This document shows, in pieces, positions 1 through 8,386 of a DNA stretch of 64,000 nt. The notes under the pieces were generated by a model. The model made no database searches, was not told the origin of the DNA, and saw nothing but the letters and a program-made list of their open reading frames with translations. This stretch comes from Reyranella sp. CPCC 100927 (GTDB lineage: Bacteria > Pseudomonadota > Alphaproteobacteria > Reyranellales > Reyranellaceae). Numbering within the stretch: the stretch's first letter is position 1; every line of letters begins with the position of its first letter. Where the stretch lies: contig NZ_VOHA01000014.1 in assembly GCF_007859315.1 (NCBI RefSeq), forward strand, positions 62,001 to 126,000. Reading direction: 5' to 3'. The translations under genes were made by a program, and so were the position numbers.

Positions 1-26
1 GCGGCTCGAATGCGTGTCTGAGCCAT
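1..26 (-). CDS. start of a gene running off the left edge (first 8 codons)
   Basis: An ATG on the minus strand at 26 is preceded by GAGGACCGGC, an acceptable ribosome binding site, and opens a frame (MAQTRIRA) that leaves the window. It lies about 100 bp downstream of the biotin carrier gene and could be the next gene of that operon, for example a biotin carboxylase. Eight residues are too few to identify a family. Confidence 0.3.
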
Positions 27-127
27 GCCGGTCCTCGTCGATGGGCACTGCTGCGGTATCGATCGGCCGTCACCTTATGGCATGCCGTGCCCGGCAACGA
101 ACGCAGAGGGGAGATCGCCGCTATGCC

Positions 128-349
128 TCAAGCGTCGATCACGGCAACCAGCTGGCCTTCCGATACGGCGTCCGATTCGGCAACGCGGATCTCGCTGACG
201 ACGCCAGAGCAGGGCGCCAGGACCGGGATCTCCATCTTCATGGATTCCAGAATCAGGATCGTGTCCTCGGCGCTGACCCGATCGCCGACCTGGGCCTCGA
301 TTTTCCATACCTTGCCGGAAATCTCCGACTTCACCGGCGTCTTGCGCAT
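128..349 (-). CDS. biotin/lipoyl attachment domain protein (biotin carboxyl carrier)
   Basis: A 73-residue stand-alone biotinyl domain. The swinging-arm motif ESMKMEIP has Lys38 as the predicted biotinylation site, followed by the usual APCSG turn and C-terminal VSEGQLVAVI strand. It carries CO2-biotin between a biotin carboxylase and a carboxyltransferase in acyl-CoA carboxylases. The length equals a bare domain, without the Pro/Ala linker of AccB. It is transcribed away from the carboxyltransferase gene at 2181-3713, which is its likely partner; the biotin carboxylase is not in the window and may lie to the left. A lipoyl carrier is less likely because of the MKM sequence. Confidence 0.85.
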   Translation of the reverse strand: MRKTPVKSEISGKVWKIEAQVGDRVSAEDTILILESMKMEIPVLAPCSGVVSEIRVAESDAVSEGQLVAVIDA

Positions 350-391
350 CGTGCTCCCCTATCTTTTTCGATCCCGGCGCCAACGTTTCGG

Positions 392-419
392 TTGAACGCC
401 CGAGGTCCGGGGATATAAT
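392..419 (+). promoter_or_regulatory. sigma70-like promoter, TTGAAC-16-TATAAT
   Basis: TTGAAC at 392-397 and a perfect TATAAT at 414-419 are 16 bp apart, in the gap between the biotin carrier gene and the TetR gene. Transcription would begin near 425-428, just after the ATG at 422, so it favours a TetR start at GTG 449, or the promoter serves something else. Confidence 0.4.
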
Positions 420-421
420 TA

Positions 422-1123
422 ATGGTCAACCAACAAGTAATCAAGGCCGTGGCAATAGCTCCTTCACCGCGCTTGAAGCGTCGTTCGCAGGAAGATCGCC
501 GCGCCGAGTCCGATCGGCGCATTATCGGCGCCGCCATCCAGCTGATCGCGCGCAAGGGCTCGGCCGGCACGACCCTGGCCGAGATCGGGGTTGCCGCCGG
601 CTACAGCCGTGGCCTGCCCAGCGAGCGTTTCGGCACCAAGCATGCTTTGCTGGATGCCGTCATCGATCGCACCGAGGCTGCGTTCCAGGCGCAGCTGGCC
701 ATCGATGTCGGCGGTAAATCCGGCCTGGCAGCGGTGGAAGCGCGCATGGAAGCGCATGTGAATGGCGCACTGCGCAGTCCCGACGGCGTGCGGGCGCTTT
801 ACCTGATCTATATGGAGTCGCTGACCGTCGCGCCGGAGCTGCACCCGCGCATAGCGGCGCAGGGTAATGCCTACCGCGAGGGGTTCGTGCGCCATCTGCG
901 CGAGGCGCGCCGCGCCGGCGAAGTGCGCGCCGATACCGACCTGCAGCTTCACGCGACCATGATACTGGGCGCGCTGCGCGGCGTGTTGACCCAGTGGGTG
1001 ATCGATCCGGCTGCGGTCGATCTGACGGCCGCGAAAGCGGCGCTGGTGGCCTTTGCGCGTCGCGCGCTGACGTCGGGTGTCGTTGCGCCTGGCAAACGCG
1101 GCCGTGCAGGCAGCGACGCATGA
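422..1123 (+). CDS. TetR/AcrR family transcriptional regulator
   Basis: 233 residues from ATG 422. The DNA-binding domain is at about residues 28-80 (RRIIGAAIQLIARKGSAGTT, then LAEIGVAAGYSRGLPSERFG, the helix-turn-helix). The rest is the variable helical ligand-binding domain. It stands directly upstream of a Bug binding protein and a carboxyltransferase and divergent from a biotin carrier, so it probably controls this carboxylase locus; the inducer is unknown. The consensus-like -10 box ending at 419 suggests the true start may be GTG 449, which has AAGG five bases upstream. The recognition helix ends in LPSERFG rather than the common YYHF version. Confidence 0.85.
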   Translation: MVNQQVIKAVAIAPSPRLKRRSQEDRRAESDRRIIGAAIQLIARKGSAGTTLAEIGVAAGYSRGLPSERFGTKHALLDAVIDRTEAAFQAQLAIDVGGKSGLAAVEARMEAHVNGALRSPDGVRALYLIYMESLTVAPELHPRIAAQGNAYREGFVRHLREARRAGEVRADTDLQLHATMILGALRGVLTQWVIDPAAVDLTAAKAALVAFARRALTSGVVAPGKRGRAGSDA

Positions 1124-1173
1124 TAGCGATACCGGCGGACGTCGGGTCGGCACGGAATAGGGGAGGATACCGG

Positions 1174-2148
1174 ATGAAGCGTCGACAGGTTCTTGTCGCG
1201 TCGTCAGCGTCGCTGGTGCTGTGGCCGGGCGCGCTGCGCGCAACGCCGCTGCCTGACACCGGGCTGCGGATCATCTTCGGCTATCCGCCCGGCGGTGCCG
1301 GCGACTTCATCGCGCGCCTGGTCGCCGAGCATGCCGCCCGGACGCTGGCGCGCAACGTCATCGTCGTGAATCAACCCGGAGCCACCGGGCTGGTCGCCAT
1401 CGACAACCTTCGGCGAGCGGCGCCCGACGGCGCCACGATCGCCATGGTACCGATGACCGGCGCGGTGCTGATGCCGATGGTGAACAGCCGCGCCCGGTTC
1501 GACTTCATGACCGATGTCGATCCGGTGATTCACGGCGTCAGCTATTCGTTAGGCTTTGCCGCCGCCATCAATACAGGCGTGAAGACCTGGCCGGATTTCC
1601 TGGCATGGGCGCGCGCCAACCCGACCAAGGTCATGTATGGCGGCTCCGGCCTGGGCAGCATATCCCATCTGTTCGGTGCCATGATGAAGCAGGTCCTGGG
1701 CATTGACCTGCAATACGTACCCTATCGGGGTGGTGCCGATCTGAACAATGCCGTCATGGGCGGGCATCTGCCGTTCGCCATCGGCGTGACTTCCGATTTC
1801 GCCGAACCGCACAAGTCGGGTCGCATGCAGGTGCTCGCCGTATCGTCGGCGCAGCCCGACGTGTCGCTGCCCGATGTGAAGACCTTTGTCGCACTGGGCT
1901 ACCAGGATCTGCAGTGCGAGCCGTGGTTCGGCTTTTTCGCGCCGCCGGGCACGCCCGCCGCACTGTTGGCGGCCTGGAACGGTGCCATCAATACCGCGCT
2001 GGCCGATCCCACGGTCCGCGAGCGCATGACGCGCGCCGGCTTTGTCGTGGGTGGTGGCAGCGGCGAGGCGCTGCGCCAGCGCATGGCGGCCGACAAGGCC
2101 CGCTGGCAGCCGGTGGTGACCACATCCGGCGTGAAGATGGATGAATAG
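1174..2148 (+). CDS. tripartite tricarboxylate transporter (Bug/TctC) substrate-binding protein
   Basis: 324 residues from ATG 1174, which follows a GGGGAGGA ribosome binding site. MKRRQVLVASSASLVL followed by ALRA is a signal peptide of Tat/Sec type. The mature part has the Bug-family hallmarks IIFGYPPGGAGDFIARLV, VVNQPGATGLVAID and the YVPYRGGADLNNAVMGG motif. The family consists of periplasmic two-lobe proteins binding carboxylates. No tctA/tctB membrane genes are adjacent, so it may be an orphan receptor. It is codirectional with the carboxyltransferase 32 bp downstream, suggesting that its ligand becomes the acyl-CoA substrate of that enzyme. Confidence 0.88.
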   Translation: MKRRQVLVASSASLVLWPGALRATPLPDTGLRIIFGYPPGGAGDFIARLVAEHAARTLARNVIVVNQPGATGLVAIDNLRRAAPDGATIAMVPMTGAVLMPMVNSRARFDFMTDVDPVIHGVSYSLGFAAAINTGVKTWPDFLAWARANPTKVMYGGSGLGSISHLFGAMMKQVLGIDLQYVPYRGGADLNNAVMGGHLPFAIGVTSDFAEPHKSGRMQVLAVSSAQPDVSLPDVKTFVALGYQDLQCEPWFGFFAPPGTPAALLAAWNGAINTALADPTVRERMTRAGFVVGGGSGEALRQRMAADKARWQPVVTTSGVKMDE

Positions 2149-2180
2149 CCGCGCATCGCGACGACAAGCGGGGGAAGATA

Positions 2181-3713
2181 GTGAGTTTTGAAGCCAAGAC
2201 GGCTGCCTTCGCGCGCCGCCGTGACAAGGCCCTGGCGATGGGCTCGGTACGCCATCTCGCCGAACGCAAGGCGCAGGGTATCCTCAATGTGCGTGAGCGC
2301 GTCGCGGCGCTGGTCGAGCCGGGAAGCTTCGAGGAGTTCGGGCTGTTCGCGACCGGCATCAATCCGCAGATGCGCGATCGCACGCCAACCGATGCCGCGG
2401 TGTGCGGCTTCGGCCGTGTCGATGGCCGATTGATGGGCATCAATGCCGCCGACTTCTCGACCATGGCGGCATCGTCGGGGCGGGTGCAGATCAAGAAGTA
2501 CAATCACATCCGCGACCTCTGCATCACCAACGGCCATCCGCTGATCAACCTGATGGAGTGCGGCGGCGGGCGAATTCCTGATGTCATGGGTGCTGCCGGT
2601 ATCGGTGCCGGTGGCGAGTCCGGTCGATATTTCCGGCCGCGCATCGTGCCGACCGCGGCCGGCGTGCTGGGCGCTACCTATGGCCGTGGTGCGTTCATGT
2701 GCGTGCTGTCCGATTTCACCGTGATGCGGCGCGGCGCTGTGCTCGCGGTATCGAGTCCCAACGTGACGTCGAGTTCGATTGCCGAGGCCGAAACGCCGGA
2801 CGACCTGGGCGGCTGGCCCGTCCACAGCGAGGTCACCGGGCTGGTCGATCTGGTGGTCGACAGTGACGACGAAGCGCTGGCCGCCATCCGCCGCTTCCTG
2901 TCCTACCTGCCGGATCACCACCGCCAAGCGCCGCCGCGTGCACCGGTGCCGGCCGGCGCCGACGACGGTGCCGCGCGCCTGCCCGACCTCGTGCCGGACG
3001 AGCGGCGCCGGGTCTACGACATCCGCCGCGCCATCGAGGCGATCGTCGATCCCGGCAGCTTCTTCGGCCTGAAGGAGCGCTTCGCCCGTGCGGCCGTTAC
3101 CGGCCTGGCGCGGCTCGATGGGCAGACCATCGGCGTGATCGCGACCAACCCGCGCGTCAAGGGCGGTGCGCTCGACGCCGATGCCTGCTCCAAGATCACC
3201 AGCTTCATCGTGCTGTGCGACAGTTTCAATGTGCCCATCGTGCTGATGGCCGATACGCCGGGCTTTCTCATCGGCGGCGAGCAGGAACGGCGCGGCATGG
3301 CCGGCCGGATCATGAATTTCCTGGCGGCGCTCGAGGAGGCGACGGTGCCCAAGCTGGCGCTGGTGCTGCGCAAGAGCTTCGGCCAGGCCTACATCAACAT
3401 GGGTGGCGGCAAGGGCGACGAGACGGCGGCGTGGTTCTCCTCCGAGATCAGCTTCATGGATCCCGAAGTTGCCGTCAGCGTCATCTTCGCCGGACGCGGC
3501 GCGGTCGACGGCAAATCGCGCGCCGAGATGGCAGCCGAGGTGGCGGCCGATACGTCGCCCTACAATCTGGCCGCGCCGTATCTCGCACACGCCGTGATCG
3601 ATCCGCGCGACACACGCGCCTACCTGAAATCGCGCTTGGCAATCCATAGCCGGTCGTTGACCGGCGGCGTCGGCGAACATCGCCTGGCCAATTGGCCGCC
3701 TGTATCATTTTAA
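2181..3713 (+). CDS. acyl-CoA carboxylase, carboxyltransferase subunit
   Basis: 510 residues from GTG 2181, preceded by GGGGAAG. It belongs to the biotin-dependent carboxyltransferase (crotonase-fold) family of propionyl-, acetyl- and methylcrotonyl-CoA carboxylase beta subunits. N-terminal carboxyltransferase half: RERVAALVEPGSFEEFGLFA, with an active-site stretch around GAAGIGAGGESGRYF. C-terminal half: VKGGALDADACSKITSF, ADTPGFLIGGEQERRGM and the KSFGQAYINMGGG oxyanion-hole region. It transfers CO2 from the carrier protein at 128-349 to an acyl-CoA. The acyl specificity cannot be read from the sequence here. Confidence 0.9.
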   Translation: MSFEAKTAAFARRRDKALAMGSVRHLAERKAQGILNVRERVAALVEPGSFEEFGLFATGINPQMRDRTPTDAAVCGFGRVDGRLMGINAADFSTMAASSGRVQIKKYNHIRDLCITNGHPLINLMECGGGRIPDVMGAAGIGAGGESGRYFRPRIVPTAAGVLGATYGRGAFMCVLSDFTVMRRGAVLAVSSPNVTSSSIAEAETPDDLGGWPVHSEVTGLVDLVVDSDDEALAAIRRFLSYLPDHHRQAPPRAPVPAGADDGAARLPDLVPDERRRVYDIRRAIEAIVDPGSFFGLKERFARAAVTGLARLDGQTIGVIATNPRVKGGALDADACSKITSFIVLCDSFNVPIVLMADTPGFLIGGEQERRGMAGRIMNFLAALEEATVPKLALVLRKSFGQAYINMGGGKGDETAAWFSSEISFMDPEVAVSVIFAGRGAVDGKSRAEMAAEVAADTSPYNLAAPYLAHAVIDPRDTRAYLKSRLAIHSRSLTGGVGEHRLANWPPVSF

Positions 3714-3767
3714 GGCACGCGAGAGTAGGGTCCGACCCAGCGGACCAAGACTGGGTGCAGGACGGCA

Positions 3768-4241
3768 ATGGCGTCGACGGAACCATGGCAGGCGGCGCGT
3801 GCCGCCGAGATCATCGCTGCCGGTGCGCGCGAGAAGGGCGCCACCTTGCCGATTCTCCATACCCTGCAGGCTACCTTCGGCCATGTGCCGCCCGAGGCGA
3901 TCGTGATGGTAGCCGACGCGCTGAACCTCACTCGTGCAGAAGTGCATGGCGTCGTGAGTTTCTATCACGACTTCCGGCAGGCCCCGGCGGGTCGCCATGT
4001 GCTGAAGTTGTGCCGGGCCGAGGCCTGCCAGTCGATGGGCGCTGACGCGTTGGCAGCGCAGGCGCAGGCCGCGTTGCAGATGGCGTGGGGCGAGACCAGT
4101 GCCGATCAGGCGGTGACGTTGGAGCCGGTCTACTGTCTGGGGCTGTGCGCGACGGCGCCGGCGGCGCAGTTGGACGGCCGGCCGGTCGGTCGCCTGACCG
4201 GTGCGCGGCTGACAGACTTGTTGAACGAGATCCGGACCTAG
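3768..4241 (+). CDS. fdsG: NAD-dependent formate dehydrogenase gamma subunit (NuoE-like)
   Basis: 157 residues with a thioredoxin-fold [2Fe-2S] domain. The four cysteines are Cys82 and Cys87 (LCRAEACQSMG) and Cys123 and Cys127 (VYCLGLC). The N-terminal helices contain LPILHTLQATFGHVPPEAI and HGVVSFYHDFR, typical of NuoE/HoxE/FdsG. It accepts electrons within a soluble Mo-formate dehydrogenase. The gene ends 2 bp before fdsB. It could be read as nuoE, but pairing with only a NuoF-like gene, and an fdsA-fdhD-fdsD set at 55.6-59.6 kb, favours formate dehydrogenase. Confidence 0.88.
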   Translation: MASTEPWQAARAAEIIAAGAREKGATLPILHTLQATFGHVPPEAIVMVADALNLTRAEVHGVVSFYHDFRQAPAGRHVLKLCRAEACQSMGADALAAQAQAALQMAWGETSADQAVTLEPVYCLGLCATAPAAQLDGRPVGRLTGARLTDLLNEIRT

Positions 4242-4243
4242 CC

Positions 4244-5788
4244 ATGCCCGCCGTCCGTCTTTTCGTTCCCCGTGATGCCGGCGCGCTGGCCGTCGGCGCC
4301 GAGGCCGTGGTCGCTGCACTGCAGGCCGGCATGGCGCAGCGTGGCCTGGCCGCCGATATCGTGCGTACCGGTTCGCGCGGCCTTTACTGGCTGGAACCGA
4401 TGGTCGAGGTCGCCACCGCGGCGGGTCGCATCGCCTACGGGCCGGTGACGCCCGCCGAGGTCGGCGCGCTGCTCGATGCCGGCCTGCTGTCGGCCGGACC
4501 GCATGCCCTGCGGCTGGGTCCGCCGGAAGAGATCCCGTTCCTGAAGCGCCAGACGCGGCTTACCTTCGCGCGCTGCGGTGTAATCGATCCGTTGTCGGTC
4601 GACGATTACCGTGCCCATGGCGGTTGGCGCGGACTGGAGCGTGCGGTTGCCATCACCCCGGCCGATATCGTCGAGACCGTGGTTCAGTCCGGCTTGCGCG
4701 GACGTGGCGGCGCCGGCTTCCCGACCGGGGTGAAGTGGCGCACTGCCGCCCAGGCATCGGCGGCGCAGAAATACATCGTCTGCAACGCCGACGAGGGCGA
4801 CTCCGGCACGTTCGCCGATCGCATGATCATGGAGGGCGATCCCTTCATGTTGATCGAGGGCATGGCGATCGCCGGCATCGCGGTGGGTGCGACCTGCGGC
4901 TATGTCTACATCCGCTCGGAGTATCCCGAGGCCATCGCCACGATGCGCGCCGCCATCGATGCGGCCCGTCGCGGCGGCTATCTCGGCGCGGCGGTGATGG
5001 AGTCGCCGCATGCCTTCGACCTGGAAGTGCGTGTCGGCGCCGGTGCCTATGTCTGCGGCGAGGAGACGGCGCTGCTCGACAGCATCGAGGGCAAGCGCGG
5101 CCAGGTGCGCGCCAAGCCGCCGCTGCCGGCGCATCACGGCCTGTTCGGCTGTCCCACCGTGATCAACAACGTGCTGTCGCTGGCGGCCGTGCCGTTCGTT
5201 CTCGCCGAGGGGGCTGCCGCCTACGCCGCGCTGGGCTTTGGCCGCTCGCGCGGCACCATGCCGATCCAGCTTGCCGGCAACGTGAAGCATGGCGGCCTGT
5301 TCGAAACCGCCTTCGGCCTGACCCTGGGCGACTTGGTCGATGACATTGGTGGTGGTACGGCCAGTGGCCGGCCGGTACGCGCCGTGCAGGTCGGCGGTCC
5401 GCTGGGCGCGTATTTCCCGCGCGCCCTGTTCGACACGCCATTCGACTATGAAGCCTTCACGGCGCGCGACGGGCTGATCGGCCATGGCGGTGTCGTGGTG
5501 TTCGACGACACCGTGGACATGGCGCGCCAGGCGCGTTTCGCCATGGAATTCTGCGCCATCGAATCCTGCGGCAAGTGCACGCCGTGCCGCATCGGTTCCA
5601 CCCGTGGCACCGAGGTGATCGATCGCATCATCCGCGGCGAGGGTGACCGCGCTGCTCACGTAGCGCTGATCACCGATCTCTGCGAGACCCTGAAATTCGG
5701 CTCGCTGTGCGCGCTGGGCGGCTTCACGCCGTATCCCGTGATGAGCGCCATCCGGCATTTCTCCGAGGATTTCGGCGTGGGCGTTTGA
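4244..5788 (+). CDS. fdsB: NAD-dependent formate dehydrogenase beta subunit (NuoF-like diaphorase)
   Basis: 514 residues from ATG 4244, two bases after the fdsG stop. Residues 1-110 are a thioredoxin-like extension without cluster cysteines. The FMN/NADH core has GRGGAGFPTGVKW (about 153-165) and NADEGDSGTFADR (181-193). The C-terminal N3-type [4Fe-4S] site is Cys442, Cys445 and Cys448 (ESCGKCTPCRIG) with Cys489. It reduces NAD+ with electrons from formate delivered by FdsA and FdsG. Unlike most fds operons, fdsA does not follow; the next gene is a LuxR regulator on the same strand. Confidence 0.9.
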   Translation: MPAVRLFVPRDAGALAVGAEAVVAALQAGMAQRGLAADIVRTGSRGLYWLEPMVEVATAAGRIAYGPVTPAEVGALLDAGLLSAGPHALRLGPPEEIPFLKRQTRLTFARCGVIDPLSVDDYRAHGGWRGLERAVAITPADIVETVVQSGLRGRGGAGFPTGVKWRTAAQASAAQKYIVCNADEGDSGTFADRMIMEGDPFMLIEGMAIAGIAVGATCGYVYIRSEYPEAIATMRAAIDAARRGGYLGAAVMESPHAFDLEVRVGAGAYVCGEETALLDSIEGKRGQVRAKPPLPAHHGLFGCPTVINNVLSLAAVPFVLAEGAAAYAALGFGRSRGTMPIQLAGNVKHGGLFETAFGLTLGDLVDDIGGGTASGRPVRAVQVGGPLGAYFPRALFDTPFDYEAFTARDGLIGHGGVVVFDDTVDMARQARFAMEFCAIESCGKCTPCRIGSTRGTEVIDRIIRGEGDRAAHVALITDLCETLKFGSLCALGGFTPYPVMSAIRHFSEDFGVGV

Positions 5789-5877
5789 CGCGTGAGGCGG
5801 TCAACGCTGGCGCCACGCACATTGACTAATCCCGGTGTGCGGCTCACGCTTCTCGATGCGCGGATCAAGAATGCAGC

Positions 5878-7026
5878 GTGGGGCCGATGATCCAGTCCAC
5901 GCATGACGGATTGCTGGAGATTGTCGGGCTGATCCAGGATGCCGCTCTGGATCCGCCACTGTGGCAGGACGTGCTGACAACGCTCATGCGACGGCTTGAT
6001 GGGGTTGCCGGAGGCCTGTGGCTCAATGATCCCGCCCAGGCGACGTGCGTGCCGCTCGCCCATACCGGTCTCGATCCGGCCTATACGGATCGCTATTCCC
6101 AGCACTATCTGCATGTCGATCCCGTCTTTCGCATCAAGTCGCGGCTACCGGTCGGCCACGCGGTGGCGACGTCGATGCTGATGCGACAGGACGCCTTCAC
6201 CCGGACGGAGTTCTACAACGATTGGTTCCGGCCGCAGGGCTTTCACGAAGCCATCGGCGCAGCCGTGCATCGCACGGCGCCACGCTTCACGTGGCTGTCG
6301 ATCGTTCGTCCCCAGACGACCGATGCACCGACGGTGGACGACATCGCAACATTGGCCGGGCTGGTGCCGCACATGATGCGGTCGCTGACTGTGGCGCAGC
6401 GCCTGGACATGCTGACGGATCGCCAGCGTGCGCTGCGTGACGCGCTGGCGGCCGTGACCCATGCGGTGATGCTGGTCGATCGACGCGGTCGGCTGCTCTT
6501 TGCCAATGCGGCGGCTGAAGCGCTTTTGGGTCCGCGGCAACCTCTGACGATCAGACAGGGACGTGTGAAGGCGCGCGATCCGATGGTCGATGTGGTCGTG
6601 CAGGCCACTCTGGCACGGGCTCTGCCGGACGCCGGCGATGAACGTCGCGGCATTGCGGAACTGGCCATCCCGCGGGATGGACGGCGGCCGCTGGTGTTGA
6701 GCATTGTGCCGGCCCATGCGCACAACGTCGATCGCCTGGATCCGGATCAGCGGGTCGCGGCGATGATCATGGCTGCCGAGCCAGAGATGCGGCCATGGTC
6801 CCGTCTCGATGGTGTCATCGATGCCTACGGTCTGACGCCGGCGGAGGGCAGGGTGCTGAACGCCATTGTCGACGGCGATGGGCTGGCCGGGGCCGCGGCG
6901 CGGCTGGGCATCGGCCGGGCCACCGTGAAGACCCATCTCAATCGGATCCTGGCCAAGACCGGCACCACGCGGCAGAGCGATCTGATCCATCTCGTCGCCA
7001 CCATGCTGCCGACGCGGCACGGATGA
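5878..7026 (+). CDS. LuxR-type helix-turn-helix regulator, paralog 1 of 4
   Basis: 382 residues from GTG 5878; ATG 5887 is an alternative and neither has a strong ribosome binding site. Three parts are visible: an N-terminal region opening LLEIVGLIQDAALDP and containing FYNDWFRPQGF; a PAS-like core near residue 200 (HAVMLVDRRGRLLFANAAAE); and a C-terminal LuxR/GerE domain (LTPAEGRVLNAIVDGDG, then IGRATVKTHLNRILAKTGTT). The usual LTxRE of LuxR domains is replaced by LTPAE. It is the first of four adjacent paralogs. Its ligand and targets are unknown. Confidence 0.82.
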   Translation: MGPMIQSTHDGLLEIVGLIQDAALDPPLWQDVLTTLMRRLDGVAGGLWLNDPAQATCVPLAHTGLDPAYTDRYSQHYLHVDPVFRIKSRLPVGHAVATSMLMRQDAFTRTEFYNDWFRPQGFHEAIGAAVHRTAPRFTWLSIVRPQTTDAPTVDDIATLAGLVPHMMRSLTVAQRLDMLTDRQRALRDALAAVTHAVMLVDRRGRLLFANAAAEALLGPRQPLTIRQGRVKARDPMVDVVVQATLARALPDAGDERRGIAELAIPRDGRRPLVLSIVPAHAHNVDRLDPDQRVAAMIMAAEPEMRPWSRLDGVIDAYGLTPAEGRVLNAIVDGDGLAGAAARLGIGRATVKTHLNRILAKTGTTRQSDLIHLVATMLPTRHG

Positions 7027-7117
7027 TGGATCCGGTGCCCGCCTTGCTTCCCCGCTGCTCAGGTCGCCCCGACGTCAACCTTTAGGTTGATGCGCACGCG
7101 CCCTTGCTGAGGGCACC

Positions 7118-8308
7118 ATGGTGGAGGAGACGATGCTTGGGGGCCATGCGACTGGTGGAGATCGCGTGTCGGATGGGGCTTCATCGCAGCGACATGATCT
7201 GCTGGACACCATCGGGTTGATCCAGGACGCCGCGCTTGATCCGTCGGCGTGGGTGGGCGCCGTCGAGCGCATGATGCTGCTGTTCGACGGGATCGCTGGC
7301 GTGCTGGTGATCAACAGTGCCGACGCCGACAATGGTCGCACTGTCGTGCAAACGGGCGTCGATCCCAACTATCAGCAGCGGTACTTTGACGAATTCGCCC
7401 GTCTTGATCCGGTGTTCGATCCGCGGTCGCCGCTGATGGTGGGCCGCCCGGTCTGTCTGTCGCCCTTCACGCCCGGCGGCCTGTTCACGAACAGCACGTT
7501 CTACAACGAGTGGTTTGTGCCCCAGGGATTTCACGACGGGTTGGGTGCGGTCGTCTACAGCCGGGGCACTCGCCGGCTGTGGCTGTCCGTTGCACGGCAT
7601 GGCAGCGGCCACGCGGCGGATCAGGTGGGCCGGTTCGCGCTGTTGCTGCCGCATGTGATGCGGTCCCTGCGTGTGGCCGAGCGGTTGGACATGGTGAGCA
7701 ACCAGCAGCGTGCACTGGGCGACGCGCTGGCCGTCGTTTCGCACGCCGTCATGCTCGTCGACCGCCGTGGCCGGCTGGTCTTCGCCAATCCGGCGGCCGA
7801 GGTTCTGTTGGGGCCGGACCAGCCGATGAGCGTTGAGCAGGGGCTGTTAACGGCGCGCGACCCGGTAACCGCTGCTGCGCTCGAGGCGGCTCTGGCTGCG
7901 GCCATGATTGACGCCGACGACGGCCAGGGCGGCGTCCGCGACATCGTGGTGCCGCGGGACCGGCGGCGACCGCTGTTGCTGAGCGTAGTGCCTGTCGGGC
8001 GGCGTGCAGCGGATCACGCCGACCTTGATGTGCCGGTCGCGGCCATGATCCTCGTTGCCGATCCGGATGTCCGGCCCTGGGCGCGGCTCGATGGGTTTGC
8101 CCGCGCCTACGGGCTCACGGCGGCCGAGGGTAAGATTCTCGACGCTTTGCTCGATGGGGAGGGGGTGGATCGGGTCGCCGAGCGTCTGGGGATTGGCCGG
8201 GCCACCGTGAAGACGCACTTGAATCGGATCCTCGCCAAGACAGGTACCGCGCGGCAGAACGAGTTGATCCGCCTGGTGGCAGGGTCATTGTCGCCGCTTC
8301 GCAAATAG
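7118..8308 (+). CDS. LuxR-type helix-turn-helix regulator, paralog 2 of 4
   Basis: 396 residues from ATG 7118; ATG 7133 is possible, with GGAGGAG just ahead of it but only 3 nt away. Same architecture as its neighbours: DTIGLIQDAALDPSAW at the N terminus, FYNEWFVPQGFHDGLG mid-sensor, PAS-like HAVMLVDRRGRLVFANPAAE, and LTAAEGKILDALLDGEGVD with the IGRATVKTHLNRILAKTGTA recognition region. A single-cell duplication product of the adjacent genes is the simplest origin. No cognate metabolic operon is evident. Confidence 0.82.
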   Translation: MVEETMLGGHATGGDRVSDGASSQRHDLLDTIGLIQDAALDPSAWVGAVERMMLLFDGIAGVLVINSADADNGRTVVQTGVDPNYQQRYFDEFARLDPVFDPRSPLMVGRPVCLSPFTPGGLFTNSTFYNEWFVPQGFHDGLGAVVYSRGTRRLWLSVARHGSGHAADQVGRFALLLPHVMRSLRVAERLDMVSNQQRALGDALAVVSHAVMLVDRRGRLVFANPAAEVLLGPDQPMSVEQGLLTARDPVTAAALEAALAAAMIDADDGQGGVRDIVVPRDRRRPLLLSVVPVGRRAADHADLDVPVAAMILVADPDVRPWARLDGFARAYGLTAAEGKILDALLDGEGVDRVAERLGIGRATVKTHLNRILAKTGTARQNELIRLVAGSLSPLRK

Positions 8309-8386
8309 AAGTGTACGCTCACTTGTAAAACGCTTAGCAATCTGACATCATGTCCCCGACGACGGCGGATTTGACCACGTCTTGCG

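Noticed and set aside
1899-3680. 593-residue frame antisense to the carboxyltransferase gene
   Set aside because: It mirrors the third-codon GC bias of the real gene, has no recognisable motif and no ribosome binding site.
4238-5758. 506-residue frame antisense to fdsB
   Set aside because: Composition is rich in Arg, His, Gln and Ala as expected for a reverse shadow; fdsB has all family motifs.
3768-5788. fdsG and fdsB as nuoE and nuoF of complex I
   Set aside because: No other nuo genes adjoin, and an fdsA-fdhD-fdsD block is in the same window.
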